Positions 24,572 to 58,444 of a DNA stretch of 64,000 nt are shown in pieces (position 1 is the first letter of the stretch; each line of letters opens with the position of its first letter). The stretch comes from Bagarius yarrelli (lineage: Eukaryota; Chordata; Actinopteri; Siluriformes; Sisoridae). Position numbers and translations under genes: made by a program. The stretch spans positions 8,812,724 through 8,876,723 of the forward strand of contig VCAZ01000006.1 of NCBI GenBank assembly GCA_005784505.1, written 5' to 3'. The notes beneath the pieces are model-generated. The model did no database searches. It had not been told where the DNA came from and saw only the letters and a list, made by a program, of their open reading frames with translations.

Positions 24572-26378
24572 CTTTTTTTTATATGTTAACATACACAGTC
24601 GTTTTATAATTGTGTTCTCACATGTTCTCTGCAGGAATGTCAGATGATGTGTAATAAAATCAAGTTTAATATCAGTAGCACTTCAGCAAGGTCAAACAGA
24701 TGTCTGTCCTAGAGCTCAGCCTTGATCATCACTCCCAGAAAGTTTTGGATTACACTTCAGGGTTTTCACTTATCTCCGTAAGCTATGTGCACAAGCATGT
24801 AGACACAACTCTTTACAACATTTTCTAATATTTAATCTACACAAATAAAAAGGTGTTCTTTTATTTTCTATATCTTTACAGTTATTACGTATGTACTCAT
24901 GGCTCCAAATATTGCTTAACCCAAACACTAACATTCCATGTTGTTATGTAGTGGGGTTAAAGCTTTTCAATTGAACAGACATAACGTACTGTTTTTCTAA
25001 GAGCCTTGAGATGAGATCATAAAAAGAACACAATGAAAAGAAAAGAATGCTGTAATTATGGTGCAGTTTGTGTAGATATACAGGGTGTTCAAGATCCATA
25101 TTTCTTTGCTGGACTTAAATGCATTATCATAGCCGGACACCTGTTTTATTTAGTGTACATTTTAAGACTTTTGCACATGTTTTATAATAAAACTAAAAAT
25201 GTAGTCAATTTCTTTTTTATCTTATTAACATTATGTACGTTGCTGAAAGACAGGGAATAGTTTCTGGATAATTGTGTTCAGTGTTATTCTGTTGTTATTA
25301 TTCTAAGAGAAGATAATTATAAAAAGAATAATAAAAGTTGAAAAGTAACACAATCTAGCAGTTTGACCAGCCTGACCTGTGTGTTGTTAGCTTATCAGGC
25401 CGAGCTTTTGAATTTTTCTTCCGTTTTAGAGTAATTTAGCAGACAGTGCGAGTGTGCAGACTGTCACTGACTCTTCCTTTTATGTTTGTGGCATGTGCAT
25501 GAGCATAACATTTATTAACAATTTAAGTTAATAACTTGTTTGAACCTATTTGACAGTTATTACTGCCTGAGGTTAACCGGTTGGTGCCTCTGGCGGACTC
25601 TCCCAGTTCTAAGAATTTTTTTTATCAGTCCAACGAATGAGAACGAGAGCGCTCTTTCTGCCAGGTAATGCAGTAGAGAGATAAAATAAGCTGGTCATAT
25701 CTGTTTAAACAGAATTATACAAGCCTGTCATAGGTTTCTTAGTAACATTTTTTTTTTTTTTTTGAAATATATGTGCTTGGCTTTTTTTTTTTTAGGTTTT
25801 TTTTTCATTTAAGTAAAGTTTAATTATAATTTTTCTTTTGAACACCTGTTTAGAAAATCATAAAAATGGAAACCATTAAATTTGTGTACACCTGCTTCTG
25901 CTCACATTGCTTTACTATAGAAGAGGCATATCTAACTCAAATATTTACTTATGTTTAATAGGTTTGGCTCCATCTACAGACAAATAATGTATAACGTCCC
26001 ATATGTTAAATAAAATATAATTTGACATCAGAAAGATTGAGCATTTCTCAAGACTAGTTGCTGAAATATGTATAAACTATAGGTTTACATACTGTATATC
26101 AGCATCTCTGTCTTAACTTAGAAAGTGCTTTATTAAATCAAATGAACTTGAAAACTAATTGTTGGGGCTCTATGCTTAAGTAGCATGATAGACAGAACAA
26201 ATAAACACTCTAGGAGATTTACTATATTGCGTTAGGTAGTTTTCAATTTCTGAAAACAAAATTGGTCACTTCTAATACTGTGCTTTCTTGATATTGTGCT
26301 TTTGTCTCTTTTGGCCCCTAGATTTTTTTTTAACTGCTGAATTTGGGTATGTCCAGAGGCAACCTCTGAATCAGATAA

Positions 26379-26406
26379 TTAGATTAGATTAGATTAGATT
26401 AGATTA
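26379..26406. repeat. (ATTAG)n microsatellite
   Basis: Five consecutive pentanucleotide units sit in the borcs7-cnnm2 intergenic region. Confidence 0.9.
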
Positions 26407-26644
26407 TTTATTGTCATTGTCACAATAAGGCCAATAAAATGCAGTTAGCATCTAACCAGATTTGTAAAATGTTAAAATAGAAAAACATCATACCCCATTA
26501 ATATTTAGTTTTGAATTGAGAATTGTCAATGGCTTATTTTGTTTTAATTTTTCTCTGGAAACGAAAGTGCCTTAATTGCAGGTAAACAACAAAATTAACC
26601 ATGCTTTACTCATTAAACGAAAGATTTTAACAATTCTTATTGAG

Positions 26645-27245
26645 GTAAGTTAGAACACCCTACCCCTTAATAGCTACTGTTAAACATAATAAAATGCTCC
26701 TTGTAGCCATCTACCAGTCTCTGACATTGGCTTGAGGAAAGTTTGCCCCACTCCTCGGTGCAGAATTCTTTCAGCTGTAAGATGTTTGAGGAGTTTCTTG
26801 CATGTACAGCCCGTTTTAAGTCGCCCCATGGCTTTTCAATGAGATTCAGATCTCGGTTTTGACTCTTCATTTCTTAGTTTTAGCCAGTCTTTGGTGGATT
26901 TACTGGTATGTTGTTGGGTCATTGTCATGTTGCAGGGTCTAGTTCCGCTTTTTTTATGGATGGTCCTAAATGTTTCTCAAGAACCCTCTGACACACGGTA
27001 GAATTTATAGTGGATTCGTTGATGGTGAGCTGGCCACCTCCTGCTGCAGCAAAGCATCTCCAAACCAGGATACTGCCACCTTTACAGTTACAGGTATAAG
27101 GTTCTTCTCCTAGAATGCTATATTTGGTTTACGCCAAACATGTCTTCGGTTGCAGTGTCCAAATAATTCAGTTTTAGACTCATCTGTCCAGAGAACATCA
27201 TTCCAGAAGTCCTGGTCTTTGTCTACGCTGGAAGTAATGCTGTAT
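26645..27245 (-). mobile_element. Decayed Tc1-like transposase remnant
   Basis: On the minus strand the 3' part still reads as transposase C-terminus: DLNLIEKPWGDLKRAVHAR around the catalytic Glu, then FCTEEWGKL and a terminal tyrosine. Further upstream on that strand, near 27190, is WTDESK with the first catalytic Asp and then HVWRKPN. The middle is interrupted by frameshifts and stops, so it is inactive. It is a different Tc1 lineage from the copy at 47776. Confidence 0.8.
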
Positions 27246-27862
27246 AATTACCATGGGGTATTTACAGTCCTACATTACTAATAGTTCGATTTTTCAGTTT
27301 GTTTGCCTGTCCTAATTTTAATTTTAAGTGTCTGTATGTAGCAGGTGTGGGTTTTCATTGGGTTCCCTAAAAAATGAAGGTTGAACACTTGCAAAATGTA
27401 TCCAAATTTTTTATAACAGTTTTGTCTGTATAACAATAAAATCATAATAATTCCATACTAAAAATCATTGCCAGCTTTAACAGTCTCCTTATTTCTAGCC
27501 ACTATTAGAAACTCACTGAAAAAGATGCAAACGCTTTCACTTACTGCATAACGTCATTTGCTGCGCGTTTAGGATATTCCCGCCTACATTTGTGTTCCAG
27601 CTTCTGATTGGTCCATATCCCCGTCACTCAGCAGCGCGTTGGCGTGGAATAACATTAGTCTCAAAGAGCGCGCTGGAGTGCCATAGGGCTGCTGTGAGCT
27701 GCGGTGTGTAATGTCAATCTTACCACCCCACACAGGACAGCTCGTAGGGAAGATGAAGGCGGACTCGGATTCTCTCTGATCGCTGCATCCAATTTTCATT
27801 CAGCAAAATCTTGCCCCATGTGAAAAGGGCAAAGCAGTGTACTGCATTTGCCCACATCTAAT

Positions 27863-40105
<12,243 letters not shown>

Positions 40106-40360
40106 AGAAGGCAGAAAAAGGTGAGAGGGCTAAAATAAGTTCAGCGAGAGAGGTTTGGAAAGCAATTGAGCAGCTTGTCTGGGATCAACTGAATCCTGTG
40201 ATTTTTTTTTTTTCTACATGACTATACAGGAGATATAAGTGCATGGTAAAATACCACAATCCACAGAATGGGATGTGCTCAAACAGTAAGCAGTGAATGA
40301 CCGGCAAACCAGCAAACCAGTCACTTCCTGAGCTACACTCTATTCAGAATGCATTCACAT

Positions 40361-40612
40361 CTAAGACAGAGAGACAGACAGAGAGAGAGACAGACAGACA
40401 GAGAGAGACAGACAGACAGACAGAGAGAGATGCCGAAAGAAAGAGACAGAGACAGAAAGACCAAAAGAGAGAGAAGCCGGGAGATAGAGACCGAGAGAGA
40501 AACCAAAAGAGACAGAGAGAGAGAAAGAGAAAGCGAAAAAGAGGCGGAGAGAGAGAGACCGAGAGAAAGAGACAGAGAAAGAGACGGAGAAGGAGAGCGA
40601 AAGAGAGAGACT
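40361..40612 (+). repeat. Purine-only (GACA/GAGA)n tract
   Basis: About 250 bp of GACAGA and GAGAGA units is interspersed with degenerate GAAA/CCGAGA units. It lies in the inferred cnnm2 3' UTR, so a transcript would carry a long, strongly purine-biased segment. The ORFs across it are Arg/Glu-rich repeats and are not credible proteins. Confidence 0.9.
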
Positions 40613-42297
40613 TGGAAAGTTGTCCACTGTCCTTTTACTCTCTAAACCATTTTTATAACCGATACAACAACAGCTCCCGCCCCGTCCATACTTTTATCAA
40701 GTATTTATCATAAACATCTACTAAAGGTGGCAAAGAAAACACATAAAAAGCAGTGTTAAATTCATTGACGTGCATGCATAAGCAGATTAACAGGAACTTT
40801 CTGCAGTGGACTTTATTCAGCATTGGTGAATTTCAGAGGGTTTTTTATTAGGAGAAGCGGTGAGAACATTTTTTAAAATCTGGTTTGGCATTAATTAAAG
40901 TTTTTCTTACCTCAGATTCTGCACAAAAGCTATACATGCTCTGGATTTTATGTATGCAAAAAATAGTTTATTTCCTTTATCTTATTCCATTATTTACAAA
41001 GAAGGATAACCTTGTAGGAGGTTGATTTTTCTTAAATTTTCCTAAACTGGGCTTGATTGAACCATTTCCTATATGGAAGGATGTAGTGAATGTAGAAAGG
41101 TGACCTGATTATTGAAATATTCACTAAAATCAGGGAGATCGTTCGCGATATATAAAGATCAATGCTGCTGCATATCAGTCTAAACTCTCCTTACAAACTG
41201 ACCTACTTAGCGATGCTTTCTGCAGTTCAAGCGACGCAGCCTGAAGGAAGAGCACCAGTTCTGTGATTGTAATCATCACCAAGGAGCTAAAATAATCCTT
41301 TTAGTGTCGTGCTAGATAGATCGTACATAAGAGAGATACATTTCCCTGCCATGATAAAAGAAAAGTTAATAGCCACAGAATTAACTGTTTTCACATTCAT
41401 GTCAACCTGTCAAGTTTCTGATGAAGATCAGAGCTGGAGCGGTTTAAATAACAGCAGCAGCAGAGATGCAGCATTAAATCGTGATTAGGCCTTTAGTTAT
41501 GGGGAGGGATGTGGTCGAAACATTCGGCTTCTACAAGTGTCACGTCTCCGACAGAATTAAGAGTCTGTCTGGCTGTAGATTGTGTGCATGTGACACGTAT
41601 ATAGATGTGCCATGAAAAGTATTTGTGGTACAAATACATTCAGTATGTTTACATGTGAGGGATTTTTTTCATGTACCTTACAGTGTCGCATTTTTTTTAC
41701 CGTGATCAAGCAAAATGTCAGATGGTAACTTCAGTTTTTATATGGAAAAATTGTTGGACCATTTTGTTAACAGTAACTTTTTGCTTTTTAATGTCTTTAA
41801 TCATGTGCTAAACTGTGTTTAAAAATGTGAAATCCTTTTTCCGGCTTAAACAATTCTAGTATTTCTTTTTTTACAATTTACCAATGTACCAATGTACCCT
41901 GTGATGTCATCTTAACCATATAACATGCTAAAAGTTATGCAGAATTATGCCGAGTTTAGAAGTGATAACAAGGTACTTTTACTACAATTTGCAAAACAGT
42001 GACTTTTTTTGCACATCAGTCAGGAATATTTTACATGCCGTGTTATATTTTTTTTTTATATCAAGTTCAGTATTTTAGTTTATACACTGTAAATGATGAT
42101 TCAGTGTGGAGTGCTCGATTTCAATTATCATGGGTTAGACATGGGGTCCTAATCGTAGGTATTTATGTAGCAATCAGTCAGTGCAATAGAGTATCCCTTA
42201 TGCAGGGACAATCAGCAGCATAACAGCCCACAAACCATCCACTGTTAAGTGCCCTTTAAACAGGAATGGACTGTTGTGTTAGAATTACAAGCCAGAC

Positions 42298-42298
42298 T

Positions 42299-42340
<42 letters not shown>

Positions 42341-42342
42341 GT
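42298..42342 (+). repeat. (GAT)n trinucleotide repeat
   Basis: About 14 GAT units lie in the inferred cnnm2 3' UTR, ending GGTGATG. Confidence 0.95.
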
Positions 42343-42932
42343 GATGTTGGGGATGATTATGTTTGAGTTCACGGGGACAGTTTTTTCTTGATAAATAACA
42401 CTGAACAACACTTTAATTCCAGGTTACAAAAGCATTAACATGAACGTACATCATCTTCTCCAGAATATAAAAGGGATTTTTGTATATTTCTCAGAGGATA
42501 CGGCCCACCATAGACAAAGCAGATTCCCTCAGAAATGTGGTGCTCAGACATATTGTACGAATCCACCATATATTGCTGCTATTCATATGCTGAGTTTTGA
42601 ATGTCTATAGAGATGCTGCAAAGACATTGAGAATAGAGACTTCTATTATATACTTAAAAAATACTATATCTCTATAATATATAAAGAAAATGAATGTTGC
42701 TATTATAAAAGAATTGTTTTTGACATGAATTTTGCTTGATTGATGCATTTTCGTTTCTTGAATACCTCTTTGATTTAACAAATACAAATAACACACTGAA
42801 GACTGTGTATTTTTTAGTACAGAGTAAAAAAAAGGTGTATTCTGCGTATTTCATGTCTGATGTTATTTTACTTGTTTTGGTTGCATTAAATCTAAAATTC
42901 CACTTTAATTTATTCAAATAATGCCGTGAAAG

Positions 42933-43050
42933 TAGTAGCTCAGTGGTTAAAGTGTTGGACATCTGATCAGAAGGTCATTGGTTTAATTCCCAGCACCACC
43001 AAGCTGCCCCTACTGATCCCCTGAGCAAGGTCCTTTATTTATATTGAGGT
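42933..43050 (+). repeat. tRNA-derived SINE, 3'-truncated
   Basis: It has GCTCAGTGGTTAAAGTGTTG, TTTAATTCCCAGCACCACC and CCCCTGAGCAAGGTCC, then breaks off before the usual tail. It is the same family as 5515. Confidence 0.8.
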
Positions 43051-43463
43051 CCGACTTTTGCCCCAGCAAGCATTACTCAAATTTTTTTCAAGAAATGTAC
43101 GTTATGTTTATAATTATTTATTACATTATTCTAAAGAAGCAAGCAAACTTTTATGAAGATTGGAGAGTAATTGATGCTATAGTAGTTATAATGGTTATAA
43201 AACAATATATTTATATAGAACTATGCTAAATTTCATACAAGCACAAATACAACCACTACATGTGATTGCACTAAAATATACATCATTTACTATTATGTAA
43301 ATATTTCTGCCATTTGGCTTTTTTTTTGCTTAAACCCCAGTAATCGCTGCTTGCTGCTATATTTTCTTCCGTTATTGCTACACATTAGCCCTGAATATCA
43401 GAGAGAAACTCTAAAGTACCGTCGCTGCTCAAATGGGCCAAATTCTTTTGTTTTGAATGTGTG

Positions 43464-43469
43464 AATAAA
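43464..43469 (+). terminator. cnnm2: Poly(A) signal AATAAA, cnnm2 side
   Basis: A consensus AATAAA on the + strand lies 3.36 kb past the cnnm2 stop and only 37 bp from the opposing nt5c2 signal. It is the last + strand signal before the nt5c2 3' end. Confidence 0.45.
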
Positions 43470-43505
43470 CAGGCAGTTAACACAAAAGCTTGACGGCAAA
43501 AGCAC

Positions 43506-43511
43506 TTTATT
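43506..43511 (-). terminator. nt5c2: Poly(A) signal AATAAA, nt5c2 side
   Basis: TTTATT on the + strand is AATAAA in the sense of nt5c2, in the context CTGAAATAAAGTGC. It would give nt5c2 a 3' UTR of about 2.4 kb. Confidence 0.5.
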
Positions 43512-45867
43512 TCAGCAGTAAAATTACAGACTTTTAAATTAGATTTTGCTTTTTTCCCCACACAACTGCAAACTGAATGCTTTGCTTATTGTAACTAATA
43601 AATACACAAGGAACTCACATCAGCTTAAAAAAAAACAATTCCAGCTTTTGCAACGTTAAAAAATTTAATTTTACATATTCAAACTAATCAAACATAAAAT
43701 TACTAACGTTATGTGAAACAATAAGAGTATATTAGTATTTATTATAATTTTAATGCATACGTTTGTTAATTTTTTAATGCATTACTAAAGTATGTCAGAC
43801 CTATCAAAAATCACACCCGTCTAACACGGATAACCTACCAAAAAAAATGTTTTTCCTAAAAACTCGGTGACAATGAGCTCTGTGGTCATCTATAACTACT
43901 GTATGAACGGCATAAAAAGCGTCTTTTGGGAAGGTTTGCTGTGTTGCACAGCTGCAACTTTTGATAAGGTTGACTTGCCATAGCTGTGTCTTCTCCTGCA
44001 TGAGCACTGAGTTGCAGTCTTGAGCTACAGCAGCACCCTGGTTACATTAGCTCATATGAGATCAAACAATTTGCCTACAAAAATATTTAACAATTTTTCA
44101 TTGTCGACCAATCATTTCAGCTTAATTTGTTGTTTATTTTAATTTAACAAAGATGTTACTTTTAATTACCCCTTGAGTTTCAACAAATCGACATTTTGCT
44201 CCCTTTCCTGTGGTAAGCAGTTGTGTACAAAGCGCTTGGGAAATCAAGAGTCAATCTACTATTTATGAAGGCTGGTTGAGATTGTATTGCAGCTTAAATA
44301 CTTCACATATACAGCCATTTTCATGACATGGTTGAGGTGATGCTGCTGTCTGGAAAACATCTGAACACTAATAAAGGCAGTTTTAGTGCTTGCACAGTTG
44401 ACACATCAGGTTTCCGTGTGTAAAATTGCTCTACAATAACCAACATGCTAATAAACAATGCTTACTATCAAAACTTTTCTAATTCAGTCAATAAAAAGGA
44501 AAAATAAATGTTGTGGAAAAACCTAAAACACTGCCATTTTAAAAATCTGTAATTAAAAACCTAATGTATTCTGTTCGTCTTTTAATCAAAATTAATTCTA
44601 TGTTAAAGATTGTAGAAATAATAAAAAAAGTTTTTGGCTTGATTCCAAAAGTGACTAAAGGACATGCATATGGACGTCGGGGACATATACAGTACATTTA
44701 ACCATTCAATAGCAAGGCAATAAACAACACCGTCTTTTTTTTCAGTACACAAATATCTGAACAAAACTAAACTGATAATTTTACACGTGGATAAATCATA
44801 CTTCAGCTACTACAATTATAATAAAATAAAATAAAAAAAACGTTTTTCAGCTACACAATTTAACGAAACCCAATTAAGAGCAGATTAAAACCTATAAAAA
44901 AAAAAAACATTGATGGGACTTTTTTTTTTTTTTTTTTTTTTTAGAAAAAATACTCCCATGCATGGATATGTCATTTTGATACTGTGTGAAACTGGGCCAG
45001 AATACACACAATCACAGAAACTATTTTACAGCAGATGAGGTGTTAAAGCTTTTTCGGTTATGGTGGCCCCTCCTGTACCACCTTGTTTGTCAAGTAATTT
45101 TAAATTTGTTGACTGCTTTCAAGTCAAAACAGATGCATAGTGTGTGAGTTTTTGTGCTCTTAAGCATCCAAAAACTACAGTATACGTATAATAGAATTGT
45201 TTTTTCTCAAATTTTTACTGTAGCGAAAACAAAAACGTAAACTAAACTCTACGATTTAACAGCTCACATACTTAATGTATCGTTTGAACACATTTTGAGC
45301 ACAGAGCTGCTGGGAAAAGTAAAATTAAGTGCGTTGATGCTGTTAGACAGTAGTTACATTACACCTCTGTCGCCTGTGAGATGAATACAGCTCTCATCCT
45401 ACAGAATAGTTTCATTTCAAAAGAAACCTGCCAGGTAAACATTAAGGCCACTGCATGCATATGGTTTCTAAGGCTGAACTTAAAAGTCCTGTAGGACAAA
45501 TACTGCATTTGTTCCCTTAATATCATGCAAAGACACAGTAAAGTGTGACAAAAACCTGCATGTTTCACAGATTTAAGCAAGGAGGCCGATGCTGCCCTCT
45601 TGGCTGTAAGGCAATGAGAGGAAACTGGTCTCTGATGATTGCAGGGTAGGTTTCGAGGTGACTTATTTACACAGGATTGCCTGAACAACAGAAGGCGCCA
45701 CTTAATTTAATTAAGAAATTTGCACACACAGCTGAAGAAAAAAAAAAAAAACTTATCCAAGAATAAAGTTGTTCTGTGAAAGTATAAAAGCCATGAAAAC
45801 AAACTGATTCCGGGTCAAATGAGGTTCCCAAAAGGCCAGCACTTGGTTGTCGTTAGTTTTACAATGG
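43512..45867 (-). other. nt5c2: nt5c2 3' UTR (inferred)
   Basis: No coding sequence is recognised between the nt5c2 stop (45870-45868) and the candidate poly(A) signal. The stretch is AT-rich, with a T23 run near 44919-44942. Confidence 0.5.
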
Positions 45868-56803
<10,936 letters not shown>

Positions 56804-56946
56804 CTTTAACCTTTTCTGTAATCTAAAGAAAAAGCTGACGTTAAGAATAGACTTTTCATGTATTATTTGGAGGAAAAAAAAAAGATTGGAATATAGGGTG
56901 ACTGCAAAAATTTTAATTTGTGTTCTTTTAATCACTTTTTACTTGT

Positions 56947-57030
56947 TCAATTCAATTCCATTTTATTTCTATAGCGCTTTTTACAATGGTGATTGCCACA
57001 AAGCAGCTTTACACAATCGAAGAAATTGTA
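56947..57030. repeat. Teleost dispersed repeat fragment
   Basis: The words CAATTCCATTTTATTTCTAT, AGCGCTTTTTACAATGG and CACAAAGCAGCTTTACAC are typical of a very common fish repeat. It lies just upstream (in gene sense) of the first nt5c2 coding exon. Confidence 0.6.
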
Positions 57031-57179
57031 ACCTTGGCTAATTTTGTGGTAACTAACGTTTTTAACCTCTATTCTATAAGCTATTTGACCAGAACACACA
57101 CAAGTAATCATGAATAGAAACCGGGAAAACATTAAGACAATTAGGTATATGTGTAATCTGGTCAATGTAAATGTAAATG

Positions 57180-57955
57180 GCATCTTCTTCTTCTTCTTCT
57201 TTCGGCTGTTCCCTTTTCAGGGGTCGCCACAGCGAATCATGTGTCCCCACCTAACCCTATTCCCTACATCCTCTTTACTCACATCCACAGACTTTATGTC
57301 CTTGTTTATCGCATCCATATACCTCCTCTTTGGTCTTCCTCTTTGCCTTCTGCCTGGTAGCTTCATTTCTAAAATCCTCCTACCAATATATTCACTATCC
57401 CCTCTCTGTACATGTCCAAACCACCTTAATTTGGCTTCCCTGACTTTCCCAAAACATCTAACATGAGCCGTCCCCCTGATGAACTCACTAGACAGCTGTC
57501 ACTAGACACTGAATCATATTAAATAAAAACATGTTAAGAACCAAATCTAGACATACAGTATATACAGAGTGGATGCAATGCAACACAAGTGTGACATGGT
57601 AGCGCTTATATTTTATAAGCAGTATGTACACAGTACTAAACATAATATAAAATGCACAGTACTTGCCTGCTAAAGTGTAATCCATATCAAATCCAATATA
57701 TTCACTATCCCCTCTCTGAACATGTCCAAACCACTTTAATTTGGCTTCCCTGACTTTCGCAAAACATCTAACATGAGCCGTCCCTCTGATAAACGCGTTC
57801 CTAATCCTGTCCAACCTCGTCACTCCCAAAGAAAACCTCAACACCTTCAGCTCTGCTACCTGTTTCTTCCTCAGCGCCACTGGCTCTAAAGCATACATCA
57901 TAGCTGGTCTCAACACTGTCTTGTACACCTTCCCCTTGATTCTAGCTTAAAAACA
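57180..57955 (-). mobile_element. Non-LTR retrotransposon 3' end, interrupted
   Basis: On the minus strand the 5' part reads as a reverse-transcriptase C-terminal region (KTVLRPAMMYALE, FSLGVTRLDRIRN, AKLKWFGHVQRGDSEYI). The 3' end has CGCTGTGGCGACCCCTGAAA and a (GAA)n tail. An RTE-like clade is likely but not certain. The body is interrupted at 57486-57696 by the nt5c2 copy, and about 100 bp of LINE (57383-57482) is repeated at 57693-57792. Confidence 0.8.
57486..57696 (-). pseudogene. Partial nt5c2 exon 2 copy inside a LINE
   Basis: This is a 211-bp copy of 54280-54487. On the minus strand it retains GFDMDYTLA, the catalytic-Asp motif of NT5C2, followed by the same GCAAGT donor, but it lacks the exon's own acceptor and 5' part. 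By chance the LINE reverse-transcriptase frame runs into it ([15 protein letters not shown]). It is not part of a sensible nt5c2 reading frame and should be excluded from gene models, where it could be mistaken for an exon. Confidence 0.9.
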
Positions 57956-58369
57956 TGTTTGGCATAGAAATCTATAAAATTTTCTCTTAGTCAGAGAAAA
58001 AAAAAATTAAGCACACCAGGGTAACAGTGATTAGCGCTAGTTAACTAGTTATTACCAAACACTGTCCGACAATTTATCAAGGTAAACAATTCACCTAAAA
58101 CAACTTAATGCTTAACGTTAACGTTAACAGATCAGTTTACAACCGATGTGAAGTGTGTAAACTGTTTAATTAGCCGCAATGTTTATGATTAGCATTAAGG
58201 TTAACGTTACTTCCCCCAAACGTTAGTTCTTGTTTTCAAAAGCTAATCAACCAGCTAACGCCTTCCGTGACAATCTAACCAACAAATTTAGTTAGCGTTT
58301 AACATTTCCTTAACACTGTTACCCCATTAAAATAGCAGTACTTTCTTAAATGTTTGTGCTCTTCAGCTC

Positions 58370-58440
58370 TCACCCCGCTCTTCCTCTGTCTCTGAAGAAA
58401 CTGCAATAAGCTGCGCATGCGCAGAACCGCTTCATGCCTC
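58370..58440 (-). promoter_or_regulatory. nt5c2: nt5c2 5' exon/promoter with NRF-1 site
   Basis: A perfect palindromic NRF-1 motif (TGCGCATGCGCA, 58412-58423) lies in a locally CpG-richer block. On the minus strand it is followed by AGAGCGGG then GTGAGAGC, a good splice donor. The first coding exon starts after an acceptor at 56815, so a noncoding exon upstream is needed, and this is the best candidate. The exon itself is inferred. Confidence 0.5.
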
Positions 58441-58444
58441 CGCA

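Larger units (their letters stand above)
24600..27862. other. Intergenic region borcs7 / cnnm2, no AS3MT found
   Basis: In human this interval holds AS3MT. I see no exons for a methyltransferase on either strand. The region contains an (ATTAG)n microsatellite (26379-26406), a decayed Tc1-like copy (26645-27245) and a GC-richer block from about 27540 that leads into cnnm2 and probably contains its promoter and 5' UTR. Confidence 0.55.
40106..43480 (+). other. cnnm2: cnnm2 3' region (inferred long 3' UTR)
   Basis: No coding sequence follows the cnnm2 stop. The stretch contains the purine-rich tract (40361-40612), a (GAT)n run and a SINE. It ends at an AATAAA that faces the nt5c2 end. CNNM2 transcripts in other vertebrates have long 3' UTRs, but the end used here is inferred. 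Confidence 0.5.

Noticed and set aside
25033..25260. 75-codon + strand ORF in the expected AS3MT interval
   Set aside because: The peptide shows no methyltransferase motif or conserved cysteine pattern. It is AT-rich random coding.
27848..27862. Extended cnnm2 start
   Set aside because: The upstream in-frame codon at 27848 is TTG, not ATG. The first ATG is at 27863 in a suitable context and leads into a signal peptide.
40297..40713. Arg/Glu-rich and Ser/Leu-rich ORFs
   Set aside because: They arise from the (GACA/GAGA)n purine tract in three frames.
57488..57928. 146-codon ORF fusing reverse transcriptase to an NT5C2 motif
   Set aside because: It is a chance in-frame junction between the LINE and the copied nt5c2 fragment. 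It is real as a rearrangement but not as a gene.
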